Source of the DNA: Pseudoduganella ginsengisoli
Lineage (GTDB): Bacteria > Pseudomonadota > Gammaproteobacteria > Burkholderiales > Burkholderiaceae_D
Assembly (NCBI RefSeq): GCF_009720865.1
Contig: NZ_WNLA01000020.1
Location: 1-64,000, forward strand
Direction of reading: 5' to 3'
Length of the DNA: 64,000 nucleotides
Made by a program: the position numbers and the translations under genes. This document shows, one piece after another, positions 9,251 through 18,609 of the stretch. The notes beneath the pieces are model-generated. The model did not search any database. It saw only the letters and a list, made by a program, of their open reading frames with translations, and was not told the origin of the DNA. Numbering within the stretch: position 1 is the first letter of the stretch; each line of letters begins with the position of its first letter.

Positions 9251-9714
9251 ACGGGTTTATTCACCATCAGCCAGTAGACGATGACGAGGGCGCCGAACGC
9301 GGGGAAGCCCAGCAGCGTCCACCACCGCTCATAGCGCCAGTACAGCGCGGGCAATGTGGCGGCGTTGCGCGCGGCGGCGTCCTGCGCCATATCGCGCATG
9401 CGCAATTGCAGCCACACGACGGGCAGCCAGCACACGCCTGCCAGGCCATACAGCCACAGCGACCACATGATCCAGTGCGTCGCCAGCGGATACCCGGCCA
9501 GGTGCATCATCCACAGGCCGGACAGCGGCTGGATGATGACGGACGGTGTCGTGAACCACCAGTCGGCGCGCGCCACCCAGCGCGTGACGACGGCAATCGC
9601 CTGTACGTTGCGGCTGCGGTTTGTGAAGAACATGTAAAACGCCGTGCCGAAGCCGGTGCCGAACATGAGCGTGGCCGACAGGATGTGCAGCCACTTGGTG
9701 GTCAGGTATTCCAA
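9247..9714 (-). CDS. DUF2269 integral membrane protein
   Basis: A 155-residue membrane protein with four predicted helices. It matches the DUF2269 family pattern, with an N-terminal KWLHILSATLMFGTGFGTAFYM stretch (quoted in part) and WITTPS/WFTTPSVIIQP-like second helix. The start is TTG, supported by AAGGA in the end of the upstream gene and by the family N-terminus; no better ATG exists. The start is one base after the stop of the SDR-DoxX gene, so the two form one operon controlled from 11035. The function is unknown. The association with SDR and DoxX-type proteins suggests a membrane redox or lipid role. Confidence 0.8.
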   Translation of the reverse strand: MEYLTTKWLHILSATLMFGTGFGTAFYMFFTNRSRNVQAIAVVTRWVARADWWFTTPSVIIQPLSGLWMMHLAGYPLATHWIMWSLWLYGLAGVCWLPVVWLQLRMRDMAQDAAARNAATLPALYWRYERWWTLLGFPAFGALVIVYWLMVNKPV

Positions 9715-9715
9715 T

Positions 9716-10975
9716 TTATTTTCCTTGTTTGGCAGGGTGCAGGCGCCACAGCATCAGCAGCAGCGCCAGGATGGGCCAGTTTTTCGACAGGGGGCCGAAA
9801 GGATGCAGCCAGAATTCAGGCAGGCAAACAGTCATGGCGGCGGTATAGCCGCCCACCAGCAGCAATTGCAGCAGCCATAGCCAGCGCCGCGCAGTGCACA
9901 GCAGCACGATGCCGATGGCGGCATCCAGCACACTGGCGCATGCCAGCACCGGCGTTTGCAGCGATGCCGGTATGCCGCATGCGGCCAGCCATGCCAGGCT
10001 GTCTTTGTGGGGCCAGCCAAACCACGATACGTAGGCGGTCCACAGCCACAGCATGGTCATGGCCAGCCGCGCCAGTGGCAGGCTCCATCGCAGCACGGCG
10101 TCTGCACGCTGGGCCGGCGTGGCAAACGTGGCGGGTGCGCGCAGCGGGCGGCCCAGCAGCGCATGCATGGCGGAGGCGTCGGCCGTGCTGCCATGCTGGA
10201 GCATGACCAGCGCATCCGGTGTGACGGCACTGTATGGAAACAAAGACGTCAGGCGCAACGCTGCCCGCGCCAGCCCCAGCGGCGCCGGCAGCATCAGCTC
10301 GCCGCCGGACCGCATGCCGTGCCGCAAATCGGCCAGATACGACGACAGCGGCATGGGATTCGGGCCCACTGCATCGAGCGTGCGGACGTGCCGGTGTTCC
10401 GGGCGCAGCAGGGCGGTGATGGCGTCGCACAAGTCATCGACGTGGACCGGCTGCACCTTGCCGCCGGCCGGCAGCGCAACCACCGGCAGCGACGCCAGCG
10501 CCAGGAACATCTGGCTGCTGGCGCCATCCGCGCCATAGACCAGGGATGGCCGCACGATCGTGTAATCTAGCTGGCGGGTGCGCAGTGCATCTTCGCCGCG
10601 TCCTTTGCTTCGCCAATAGGGCGTTATGGCTTCGGAATCGCTGCCCAGCGCGGACAAGTAAATCACGCGTTCGATGCCCGCTTCCGTGCAGGCGTCAAAC
10701 AGTGCCGCGGGAATCGTGTGGTGCAGTTGCAGGTACAGCGATTCGTCGTCGGCCCGGAATACGCCCAGGCTGTAAATGACGGCGTCGAACCCGGCGAGAT
10801 GCGGCTGCCACGCGTCGGCATGGTGCATTTGCGCCATGTCCAGCCTGCACCATGCATCTTCCACATCTGCAGCCCTGCTGCGCCCAGCGCCCGTCACGTC
10901 GTGACCCGCGCGGCGCAAAGTGCGCAGCAAATGCCGTCCGATAAAGCCGCTGGCGCCGATAAGCAAGATGCGCAT
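9716..10975 (-). CDS. Atypical SDR (NAD(P)-binding) fused to C-terminal DoxX-like membrane domain
   Basis: A 419-residue fusion. Residues 1-290 are an atypical short-chain dehydrogenase with the Rossmann motif GASGFIGRHL at the N-terminus and an YWRSKGRGE segment corresponding to the YxxxK active-site region. Residues 300-419 are a four-helix DoxX-like membrane domain. The start at 10975 places the Rossmann glycines at the canonical position. A longer frame upstream would run through the promoter. A perfect 20-base palindrome 13 bases before the start and a TTGACA promoter match those of the GbsR operon at 42459. It is probably an NAD(P)-dependent reductase tied to the membrane, but the substrate is unknown. 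Confidence 0.82.
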   Translation of the reverse strand: MRILLIGASGFIGRHLLRTLRRAGHDVTGAGRSRAADVEDAWCRLDMAQMHHADAWQPHLAGFDAVIYSLGVFRADDESLYLQLHHTIPAALFDACTEAGIERVIYLSALGSDSEAITPYWRSKGRGEDALRTRQLDYTIVRPSLVYGADGASSQMFLALASLPVVALPAGGKVQPVHVDDLCDAITALLRPEHRHVRTLDAVGPNPMPLSSYLADLRHGMRSGGELMLPAPLGLARAALRLTSLFPYSAVTPDALVMLQHGSTADASAMHALLGRPLRAPATFATPAQRADAVLRWSLPLARLAMTMLWLWTAYVSWFGWPHKDSLAWLAACGIPASLQTPVLACASVLDAAIGIVLLCTARRWLWLLQLLLVGGYTAAMTVCLPEFWLHPFGPLSKNWPILALLLMLWRLHPAKQGK

Positions 10976-10988
10976 AATGTTTTCTGAA

Positions 10989-11008
10989 ATTTCTGTCGTT
11001 ACAGAAAT
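10989..11008 (-). promoter_or_regulatory. Palindromic operator, same sequence class as 42486-42505
   Basis: ATTTCTGTCGTTACAGAAAT is a perfect inverted repeat with eight-base arms and a four-base spacer. It ends 13 bases upstream of the SDR-DoxX start and overlaps the last two bases of the -10 hexamer. The arms are identical to the operator before the GbsR-type gene, and the spacing to the start codon is also identical. Confidence 0.8.
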
Positions 11009-11035
11009 AATGGAATGAATAAAGGCGCCTGTCAA
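11007..11035 (-). promoter_or_regulatory. Sigma-70 promoter of the SDR-DoxX/DUF2269 operon
   Basis: On the minus strand, TTGACA (11035-11030) is followed after 17 bases by CATTAT (11012-11007). The -10 element overlaps the palindrome, so a bound regulator would block RNA polymerase. Confidence 0.6.
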
Positions 11036-11141
11036 GGCGTTACAAGTACTTACCGTCGATACATTTTGCTCACAGCCCACAAGCGGGCTCGATCGTTAAG
11101 GTAGCAACGACACGCCAGTGTCTTTACTTACGGAGAACAAT

Positions 11142-11735
11142 ATGGAAACGACCGCTACCCCTAAACGCATCCACCCGCTGGTGGCAACCGCTGCCGTATC
11201 GCTGACGGTATTCAGCCTGGCCGGCATTGCCGCCGTGACTGGCTTACTGCCAACGTCGCACAGCGAGCCCGCGAAAGTGGTGCAGGCGGACACGCAGCCT
11301 GCCTCGCAAGTGGCAGCGCCATCGGCACTGCCTGCCGGTGCACAGGGTTTGACGGTGGCCCAGGAATCAGCCGCACCGGCCGCACCTGCGCCGAAACCGG
11401 CAGTACATCATGACGCGCCGCGCCGCCACGACACCGCGCGCAGCGAAAGCAGCCAGACGGCGCACCAGGCGCCGCGCGCTGAAGCGCAGCAGCCGCAAGT
11501 GGCAGCCCAGTCTGCGCCTGCACCACAGCCTGCACCGCAAGCCGCGCCGCAAAACAGCGCGCTGGGCATCGGTATCGGCGCCGTGGTCGGCGGCTTGATC
11601 GGCCACCAGGTGGGCGGCGGCAATGGCAAGAAACTCGCTACCGTGGCCGGTGCGATTGGCGGTGGCTTCGTGGGCAATGAAATCGCCAAACGCAACCAGC
11701 AGCAGGGCTCGCAGCCGGCTCCTCAGCAGCAGTAA
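11142..11735 (+). CDS. Glycine-zipper 2TM domain protein
   Basis: A 197-residue envelope protein. One N-terminal transmembrane helix (about 13-33) is followed by a long Ala/Pro/Gln-rich linker. A C-terminal glycine-zipper module at about 150-190 (GIGIGAVVGGLIGHQVGGG and then GAIGGGFVGNEI) is typical of PF05433 proteins such as SlyB-like or Rickettsia 17-kDa-like proteins. There is no lipobox; the N-terminus is a plain anchor. The ATG at 11142 has GGAG upstream and is preferred over an earlier alternative start. It is probably a structural or membrane-integrity protein and is transcribed alone. Confidence 0.78.
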   Translation: METTATPKRIHPLVATAAVSLTVFSLAGIAAVTGLLPTSHSEPAKVVQADTQPASQVAAPSALPAGAQGLTVAQESAAPAAPAPKPAVHHDAPRRHDTARSESSQTAHQAPRAEAQQPQVAAQSAPAPQPAPQAAPQNSALGIGIGAVVGGLIGHQVGGGNGKKLATVAGAIGGGFVGNEIAKRNQQQGSQPAPQQQ

Positions 11736-11806
11736 GCTTCCCGGCGGCGGGACATAAGGCGGCACGATCTGTTAATGTGCTGCTTTCCCAACGTCCCGCC
11801 GCTGCC

Positions 11807-13309
11807 ATGTCTTCTTCCCGCACCACTCCATTGCTGCAACAGGCTGTCGCGCTGCACCAGCGCGGCAACCTGGCGCAAGCCGAAACGCTGTATGGCGAAG
11901 TGCTGCGGCTCGACCCCGATAATTTCGATGCGCTGCATTTGCTGGGCGTGATTGCGCGCCAGTCCGGCGCGTGCGATGAAGCGATCCGGCTGATGGGCCG
12001 CGCGCTGGCCATCGACAGTGAAAAAGCCATTGTCCATTGCAACCTGGGCGCCGCGCTGCAGGATGCGCAGCGCCACGAAGAAGCGTATCGCAGCTATACG
12101 CGCGCGCTGGCCTTGCAGCCGCGCTACCCGATGGCGCTGGCCAACCGCGGCAATGCGCTGCGCCATCTGGGGCGGCTGATTGAGGCACTGGCTGATTACG
12201 ATGCGGCGCTGGCGCAGCAGCCGGGCTATGTGGAAGCGCTGTGCAACCGGGGCGTCGTGCTGCACCGCCTGGGTCGCCATGAAGAAGCGCTCGACAGTTA
12301 TGGCCGCGCGCTGGCCATCGCGCCAGGCCACAGCCCGTCGTATGCCGGCGCCGCCATCGCGCTGCAAGGCATGGGCCGCAATGAGGAAGCGGTGGAGACG
12401 TACCGCAATGCGATCGAAGCGGACCCGGACAATGCCGGGGCGTGGAGCGCTTACGGCACGCTGTTGCTGCGCATGGGCCGCACGCAGCAGGCGCTGGATT
12501 GCCACAAGCACGCGCTGGCGCTGAAGCCCGGCGATGCGCAAGCGTACCTGCACTATGCGAATGCGCTGCGCGTGCTGAACCAGCATGAGGAAGCCATTGA
12601 CGCTTACCGCGATGCGCTGGCGTGCGGCGCCGACGCGGACGCCGTCAATTACCACCTGGCGGCGCTGGGTGTGCAGCCGGCGCCCGCCGCGCCGCCTGCG
12701 CATTATGTGGCGGCGCTGTTCGACCAGTACGCCGACGGCTTCGACCACCATCTGCAGCACGTGCTGCACTACCGCGTACCGGATTTGCTGATGGCCGCTT
12801 TGGCGGGGCGCTTGCAGCCGGTGGCAGCGGATGTGATCGACCTCGGATGCGGCACGGGCTTGTGCGGCCCGCTGCTGCGCCCTTTCGCGCGCACGCTGGC
12901 CGGTGTGGATTTGTCGCCGCTGATGCTGGACCAGGCGCTTGCGCGCGGCGTGTACGATGAACTGGTGTGTGCCGATATTGCCGCCGCCTTGCAGGGGCGC
13001 AGCGCCGATGTGCTGGTGGCCGCCGACGTGCTGGTTTACCTGGGCGATTTGCAGCCACTGTTCCGCGCTGTCCGCCACGCATTGCGGGCAGGGGGCGTGT
13101 TTGCGTTTTCCGTGGAAGCGCTCGACAGTGGTGCTGCGCAGGACTATGCGCTGAACACCAGCGGACGCTATGCGCATTCAGCCAGCTACGTGCAGGCCCT
13201 CGCGCAAGCGCATGGCTTGACGGCGGACAGCCTCGCTACGCAAGTCTTGCGCAAGGATGGCAATGAACACGTGGCAGGCTATATCGCTGTGTTGTCGCGA
13301 ACCGGATAA
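11807..13309 (+). CDS. TPR protein with C-terminal class I SAM methyltransferase
   Basis: A 500-residue fusion. About eight tetratricopeptide repeats occupy residues 5-285; each is a 34-residue unit ending in the LALxP/LAIxP type. A Rossmann methyltransferase follows, with motif I VIDLGCGTGLCGPLL at about 343-357. The linking FDQYADGFDHHL segment is typical of predicted TPR-methyltransferases. Substrate and partner are unknown; the TPRs probably select a protein target. An upstream GTG at 11777 is possible, but the ATG at 11807 fits the first repeat better. A 10-base duplication (GCACGCTAAG) follows the stop. Confidence 0.82.
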   Translation: MSSSRTTPLLQQAVALHQRGNLAQAETLYGEVLRLDPDNFDALHLLGVIARQSGACDEAIRLMGRALAIDSEKAIVHCNLGAALQDAQRHEEAYRSYTRALALQPRYPMALANRGNALRHLGRLIEALADYDAALAQQPGYVEALCNRGVVLHRLGRHEEALDSYGRALAIAPGHSPSYAGAAIALQGMGRNEEAVETYRNAIEADPDNAGAWSAYGTLLLRMGRTQQALDCHKHALALKPGDAQAYLHYANALRVLNQHEEAIDAYRDALACGADADAVNYHLAALGVQPAPAAPPAHYVAALFDQYADGFDHHLQHVLHYRVPDLLMAALAGRLQPVAADVIDLGCGTGLCGPLLRPFARTLAGVDLSPLMLDQALARGVYDELVCADIAAALQGRSADVLVAADVLVYLGDLQPLFRAVRHALRAGGVFAFSVEALDSGAAQDYALNTSGRYAHSASYVQALAQAHGLTADSLATQVLRKDGNEHVAGYIAVLSRTG

Positions 13310-13325
13310 GGCACGCTAAGGCACG

Positions 13326-16300
13326 CTAAGGCACCTTCCGCAACCGGCCCTGCACCACGCCTTGCAGCGCCTGGCGCAACCGTGGCGCCGCCTCCGCATA
13401 TCCATACTGCACCGAACGGTCATCCAGTTCCGACAACGCCCGCCGCAGCGCTTCATCCGGTTCCCGCAGCCATTGCGCATACGCGCGCAGCAGCGCCACG
13501 TGATGCTCGGCCCACGCGCAATGTTCCTGCGCCGCCGTCGCCAGCAGCTGGTCTGCATAAAAGCCTGCCGCCACCACATCACCATCAAGCAGCGACACTT
13601 CCGCCGCGCTCAAATAAAAACGGTAAGCATTGTGCGCCAGGCAGTCGCGCGTCAGGTAGGCCGCGCCTTGCAGCAGCGCGCGGCGGCGCGTGCTGTCGTC
13701 GCGGGTGAACAGCGCTTGCGTGCCCAGCACCCACGGCCCGATAAAGTTTTGCAATTGCAGCCGTTCCATTTGCTGCACGGTGGCGTTGATTTGCCGCTCC
13801 GCCAGCGCATGGTCGCCGCGCAGCCACGTGACGCGGGCCTGGCTCTCCATCAGGAACGTCTCGAAACGTGAACTGCCCAGGCTGCGCGCCAGTTCCAGTC
13901 CCAGTTCCACCTGTTCCGTCGCTTCATCGAGTGCGCCGTCAGCCACCAGCGCCCAGCCGGCCGTCATGCGGGAAAACGTTTCAGCGCGGCGGTTGCCAAC
14001 TTTGTGCGCCAGCGTGGCGGACGCCAGCGCATCGGTGACGGCGCCTTCCGTATCACCCAGGTAGATACGGGTCGAGCCCAGCGCCGCGCGGTTCGACGCT
14101 TCGATATGCACGTAGCGGTGCCGCTGGCACATGGCCAGGCACTGGCTGAACAAGTCAAATGCCTTGCGCATGCGGCCCTGCGCATAATACGAATCGCCCA
14201 CGCCGGACAAGGCCCGCGCCTGCGTCTCGCTCATGTCGGCCGCTTCCGCATAGCGCGCCGCATCTTCATGGTAGCGGCGGCATTCCGTGTAATTACCACG
14301 CGGGAAATAGATATTGCCCTTCAAGTACAGCAGCTTGCCCAGCGCCGCTTCCGCACCGATCGACAGCGCCAGCGGCACGGTTTCATCGAGCAGCCGTTCT
14401 TCTTCTTCCAGTTCTTCCAGGATGTTCAGCACGCCGGCCAGCCCGATCACGGCATCGATCTTGTCTTGCGGCCGTCCGGACAGCATGATGGCGTGCTGGT
14501 AATACTGGCGCGCATTGCTCATGTGGCCCATGCCGCTGCTGGCGTGGGCGCGCAGCAGCGCCAGCGCAAAGCTGGAAAAACTCGTGGAGTCATAGGCATT
14601 GACTGACGCCGCCAGATCCAGCGCCGCTTCGAACTGGTGCCACTCGAGGCGCTCCCGGATGGCTTGCAGCATCATGTCGAGCGCACCCGGATCGTTGGCG
14701 CGGTACATATGGTGCGCGCATTGCGCCGCATCGCGTCCACGCCAGGCCAGCGCCGCCACGGCATGCAGCTGGCGCAATTGCTGCGGATCGATCGTGTCGT
14801 AAATGCAGTGCATGACAAGGTCGTGCACGAAACCATACGCATGGCCGCCCATCTTGCGCAGCAGGCTGTCGCGTCCCACGGACTGCGGTTCGTAAGCGCT
14901 GTCGCCCAGTGCCGCGCGCAGCAATTCCAGTTCAAAGCGGGAACCCAGCACGGACGCCATGCGCAGCGCCTGGCGGTGCGGCGCCGGCATGCCGTCGAGG
15001 CGGGCCTGGATCAACAGTTTTAAACTGTCCGGCAATTGCTGGCCGGGGCTGGCCAGCAGCTGCGTCAGGAATAAAGGATTGCCTTGCGCGCGTTCGACGC
15101 AGCGTGCGCGGTAGCCGGGATCGACATCTGTGAACTGGTCGGCCAGCGCCATCGCTTCGCGCGCGGGCATGGGCGCCAGGTCAAACACGGTCAAACCCAG
15201 GTCGGCCATTTGCTGGCGCAGCGCCGATTCCAGCGGATCGTTTTCCACCCGCGACGTGATCACCCACAGCACGGGCGCTTCATGCGACAGCGCCAGCAAT
15301 GGTCCCAGTGCTTCAAACAGATACGGGTCGCCCCAGTGCACGTCTTCCAGTGCAATCAGTTGCGGTTCCGTCATGGCCAGGCGCAGTACCAGCATTTGCA
15401 GCGCGCGCGCCCAGCCCTGGTCGCGCACCTCCTGGTTCATGGCGGCGTACAGCGCATGCTGTTCCACGTCCAGCCGCACATTGGCCAGTACGTGATAGAA
15501 CAGCGTGGTTTCGGGCGGCAGGTACAGGCGCGCCACCAGGTCGGCAATGGCGGGCGAGTCGCCCGGCGCGGGATGCAAGCCCAGCCCCAGCAGGCTGCGC
15601 GCCAATTGTTCAAGCGGCGCGCGCCAGCCATGGTCCGCGCCCGCATGGTCGGCATGCACGGCGCCCGTATCGAGCACTTCGGCGGCGTGGCAGCGCATGC
15701 CGGCGGCGCGGGCGATGTCCGTGAATTCCTGCGTCAGCCGGCTTTTGCCGACGCCGGCCACGCCACGCACGTACATGATGTGGCCTGTCTGGCTTTCCAG
15801 CACGCCTTCCGCCACGGCTTTGAATTGGCGCATTTCCGCATAGCGGCCGATCAGGGGCGGCAACTGGCTGGCGTCGCTGGCGGCAGGTTTGCTGAACAGC
15901 AGATAGCCGCTGTCGCGCCAAGGCGGTAGCCCACCTTCGTCCGTAAACAGGAAACGGTGGTCCAGCAGCGGCAACAGCTTGCGCTCCACGTACAGGGGCA
16001 GGCGGAATGGCAGCACGGAGGCATCAGGGCGGGGCGGCTGCCGCAAGTCCGGCGCCGTGCCTGTCGCCGCGCCATATTCCCAGCGCGCCAGGCGCATGGC
16101 CATGGCGCGCCCGCCATGCGTCAGCAAGTGGCGGTTCAATTCAATCGCACAGCGCATGCAGCGCTCCGCATCGCTGCGGTACGCTTGCGGCAAGCCGAAT
16201 GCCGCCGATACCGTGCGCTGTTCCACGCCCATGAGCTTGCCGCCGAATTGCTGCACGATGGCGGCAATGTCGCGCGCGGCGAGGCTGTCGCTGCCCGGCG

Positions 16301-16808
16301 CTGCGGACAATTCCGCGTGCAGCATGACGACATAGCGCACCACGTCATCGTATTGCACGTCGTACAGCGCTGGGACGCCGGGTGGGATGGCAATCGTGTG
16401 CTGCGTGGGATGGGATGGCGCCGCTGCGGCCGGGTCGGGAGGGTTGTATGGCCAGGCGGGTGGGGCCGGCGCTGCCGGGGTTGCCGGTGCAGGCGCGGTA
16501 CCGGCTTGCGCCACACGTTGCGGCGGCGCGTCTGGCAGGGCCGCCGACATCAGCTGGTCCAGTTCCACGTCAAACACTTGCGCCAGGTGCCGCGCCGTGC
16601 GGTACAACACGATTTTGCCGGTTTCCGCCCGCTTGATGGATGCAATGGAAACGCACAGCTGGTTCTGGAAGCACAAATCAGCCAGCGCTTCCTGGCTCAA
16701 GCCGCGCGCCTTGCGCAGCCGCTTCAGCAGCGTGGCATCGAGCAGCACGCGCCCATCTTGCGGCGGCGGCGTTTCAAGATTGTTAATTAAAGAGGCGTCC
16801 AGACTCAT
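13326..16808 (-). CDS. Large HTH - cyclase-like - AAA ATPase - TPR regulator
   Basis: A 1160-residue multidomain protein. Residues 28-90 form a Cro/C1-type HTH (RLRKARGLSQEALADLC). A Pro/Ala linker runs to about 150. Residues 155-260 resemble the fold of class III adenylate cyclases but lack recognisable catalytic metal and purine residues. A STAND/AAA_16-type ATPase follows with Walker A GVAGVGKSRL near residue 350 and IALEDVHWGD as Walker B. TPR-like helices fill about 700-1160. The layout matches large signal-integrating regulators that bind DNA after ATP-driven assembly. It lies 58 bases downstream of the lectin/aerolysin-like gene and may be co-transcribed with it. The signal and targets are unknown. 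Confidence 0.8.
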   Translation of the reverse strand: MSLDASLINNLETPPPQDGRVLLDATLLKRLRKARGLSQEALADLCFQNQLCVSIASIKRAETGKIVLYRTARHLAQVFDVELDQLMSAALPDAPPQRVAQAGTAPAPATPAAPAPPAWPYNPPDPAAAAPSHPTQHTIAIPPGVPALYDVQYDDVVRYVVMLHAELSAAPGSDSLAARDIAAIVQQFGGKLMGVEQRTVSAAFGLPQAYRSDAERCMRCAIELNRHLLTHGGRAMAMRLARWEYGAATGTAPDLRQPPRPDASVLPFRLPLYVERKLLPLLDHRFLFTDEGGLPPWRDSGYLLFSKPAASDASQLPPLIGRYAEMRQFKAVAEGVLESQTGHIMYVRGVAGVGKSRLTQEFTDIARAAGMRCHAAEVLDTGAVHADHAGADHGWRAPLEQLARSLLGLGLHPAPGDSPAIADLVARLYLPPETTLFYHVLANVRLDVEQHALYAAMNQEVRDQGWARALQMLVLRLAMTEPQLIALEDVHWGDPYLFEALGPLLALSHEAPVLWVITSRVENDPLESALRQQMADLGLTVFDLAPMPAREAMALADQFTDVDPGYRARCVERAQGNPLFLTQLLASPGQQLPDSLKLLIQARLDGMPAPHRQALRMASVLGSRFELELLRAALGDSAYEPQSVGRDSLLRKMGGHAYGFVHDLVMHCIYDTIDPQQLRQLHAVAALAWRGRDAAQCAHHMYRANDPGALDMMLQAIRERLEWHQFEAALDLAASVNAYDSTSFSSFALALLRAHASSGMGHMSNARQYYQHAIMLSGRPQDKIDAVIGLAGVLNILEELEEEERLLDETVPLALSIGAEAALGKLLYLKGNIYFPRGNYTECRRYHEDAARYAEAADMSETQARALSGVGDSYYAQGRMRKAFDLFSQCLAMCQRHRYVHIEASNRAALGSTRIYLGDTEGAVTDALASATLAHKVGNRRAETFSRMTAGWALVADGALDEATEQVELGLELARSLGSSRFETFLMESQARVTWLRGDHALAERQINATVQQMERLQLQNFIGPWVLGTQALFTRDDSTRRRALLQGAAYLTRDCLAHNAYRFYLSAAEVSLLDGDVVAAGFYADQLLATAAQEHCAWAEHHVALLRAYAQWLREPDEALRRALSELDDRSVQYGYAEAAPRLRQALQGVVQGRLRKVP

Positions 16809-16866
16809 GGCTCAGGCACTATATCATTGCCCGCAGGCCGGAGGAGCATGGCACAAACGGTTTCTA

Positions 16867-17922
16867 TTAATACGCAACCATTCCCGCCAGCGGGCGCAAA
16901 GGCCGCAAAATGCGCTTGCCCACATTGGGCGATGGATCGTGCGGCGTGAAGCTGGCCGTCAGGCTGTGCGCATTGGTGCCCAGGTAGTTGCCCCGGATCG
17001 CCCCGACCACGCGCGCGCCGGATTCAAAGCGCAACTGGCCCACCAGCACGTAGGGCACGGAAATCGTCGAGTAGGTCAGCGCGATGGCGGCACGCATGGA
17101 AACGTGCGGCGGCACGTTGTATGGCGTGTCGAAGGCCCAGTCCGTCATGCGCGTGATGGCGCAGTTGGCCACGTAATCGACCGGTTCATCCGACAAGATA
17201 AAGTCGTCGCCCGACACGCCCGGCACGCCGTGCCGGTATTCGACATCCGGCCCCAGGGTGGCGGCCGGCGTATTGGTCCACGACGACGTTTCAGTAATGG
17301 CAATGGAGCCGGCCAGCGCGTGGGACGTGGCCGTGCTGCCGTGGTTAGTGACCACTTCGCTGTATTGGCTGGCCGGGCTGGTGCGCAACACGCACGCACG
17401 GGAAAAATCATATTCGATGTGCAGCACTTCTTCGATGCTGAGCACGTGGTCTGTCACGCTGGTGGCCCAGATTGGGCCGCGGCTGTCATCGGGGCCGGTG
17501 CCGGCGCGGATCGAGAAATTCCCATCATCTTGCATGGCGGCATAAAACTGCTGGCCTTGCGCTGTCATTTGCGTACCCCAGTGCCAGCCGCAATTGTGGG
17601 CCAGGTCGGAACCCTGGTATACGCAGAAATTGCCATCGCTTTGCACCAGCGCGAAATAACGGCCCCGTTCGCCGGTTTTGCGGCTGCTCCACAGCAAACC
17701 CTGTGCTTCATCCTGGTCGATGCCGCGGTACACGCGGAACGTGCCGTCGCTCTCCAGCGTCGCGAAAAACAGGCCGTTGGCGGACACCAGGTGATCGCCC
17801 ACTTGCAAGATCTGGTTCATCGGCAGATAACCGGCAAAGCGCCGGCCGCCGTGGGCCGGGAAGGGCGGGGACGCAATGGCGTCGTGGTCGATGTGCTGCA
17901 TGGCGGTATCCGTCAGGGTCAT
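16867..17922 (-). CDS. Bulb-type lectin protein with aerolysin/ETX-MTX2-like C-terminal region
   Basis: A 351-residue protein. Residues 35-160 contain three bulb-lectin (mannose-binding) repeats with motifs ESDGTFRVY, QSDGNFCVY and QDDGNFSI. The C-terminal 190 residues are rich in Ser/Thr beta strands and carry VPPHVSMRAAIALTYSTISVPY, quoted in part. This resembles the VPP...VPY strand pair of aerolysin/epsilon-toxin-family pore formers. There is no signal peptide, so release would need lysis or a secretion system. The ATG at 17922 is preferred over an upstream frame. The sugar-binding call is firm; the pore-forming call is an inference from pattern. Confidence 0.6.
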   Translation of the reverse strand: MTLTDTAMQHIDHDAIASPPFPAHGGRRFAGYLPMNQILQVGDHLVSANGLFFATLESDGTFRVYRGIDQDEAQGLLWSSRKTGERGRYFALVQSDGNFCVYQGSDLAHNCGWHWGTQMTAQGQQFYAAMQDDGNFSIRAGTGPDDSRGPIWATSVTDHVLSIEEVLHIEYDFSRACVLRTSPASQYSEVVTNHGSTATSHALAGSIAITETSSWTNTPAATLGPDVEYRHGVPGVSGDDFILSDEPVDYVANCAITRMTDWAFDTPYNVPPHVSMRAAIALTYSTISVPYVLVGQLRFESGARVVGAIRGNYLGTNAHSLTASFTPHDPSPNVGKRILRPLRPLAGMVAY

Positions 17923-18041
17923 GCCGGCAGTATCAGCCCGCGCCCGCACAGGGGACAGGGCAGGGCGGTGTCAGTTCGGTATCAGTTGCAGAACAGGGTG
18001 GTCGTCGCTGAGAATGGACCACTTTGCACGAGAATTTCTTT

Positions 18042-18605
18042 ATGGATACGCTGGAAATTGTTGCCAATATTGTCATGGCGCTGGCCATCATCCTGGCCGG
18101 GCGCAACAGCATACATTCGTGGTGGCTGGGCATAGCCGGCTGCCTGCTGTTCAGCGTGCTGTTTTACAGCGTCCGTTTGTATGCGGACGTAGCGCTGCAG
18201 ATTTTCTTTATCGTCACGTGCATCATAGGCTGGCGCGAATGGGCGAAGGGCGACCATGGCCACGCATTGCCGATCACGTCCGTCAAACTGGGCGCGATGG
18301 CGTGGATGACGGTGGGCGGCATCGTGGGGGCGGCGGTTTATGGCTTGCTGCTGCACAAGTACACGAATGCGTATGCGCCGTTTATCGACTCATCCGTGCT
18401 GGCATTTTCCATCATGGCGCAATTGCTGCTGATGGCGCGGCGGATTGAAACGTGGCCCGTGTGGGTGCTGGTCAATGCCGTGTCCGTGCCTTTGTACCTG
18501 AGCCGGGGCCTGACCCTGACCGCCGTGCTGTACGCCGGGTATTTCATCAATGCGCTGGTGTCATGGCGCTGGTGGCGTAAGGAAATGCAGGCGGCAAGAC
18601 CTTGA
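18042..18605 (+). CDS. pnuC: Nicotinamide riboside transporter PnuC
   Basis: A 187-residue inner-membrane protein with about seven helices. It matches the PnuC/NMN-transporter family through WWLGIAGCLLFSVLFYSVRLYADVAL (quoted in part), FFIVTCIIGWREW and the C-terminal SVPLYLSRGLTLTAVLYAGYF (quoted in part). PnuC takes up nicotinamide riboside for NAD synthesis by facilitated diffusion driven by NadR-type phosphorylation. The ATG at 18042 is chosen over a TTG six codons upstream. It is divergent from the lectin gene, and no NAD salvage enzyme lies beside it. Confidence 0.87.
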   Translation: MDTLEIVANIVMALAIILAGRNSIHSWWLGIAGCLLFSVLFYSVRLYADVALQIFFIVTCIIGWREWAKGDHGHALPITSVKLGAMAWMTVGGIVGAAVYGLLLHKYTNAYAPFIDSSVLAFSIMAQLLLMARRIETWPVWVLVNAVSVPLYLSRGLTLTAVLYAGYFINALVSWRWWRKEMQAARP

Positions 18606-18609
18606 ATGG

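Noticed and set aside
13311..13330. Tandem 10-base duplication GCACGCTAAG
   Set aside because: Only two copies; the second one includes the stop codon of the regulator gene. It looks like a small slippage event rather than a functional site.
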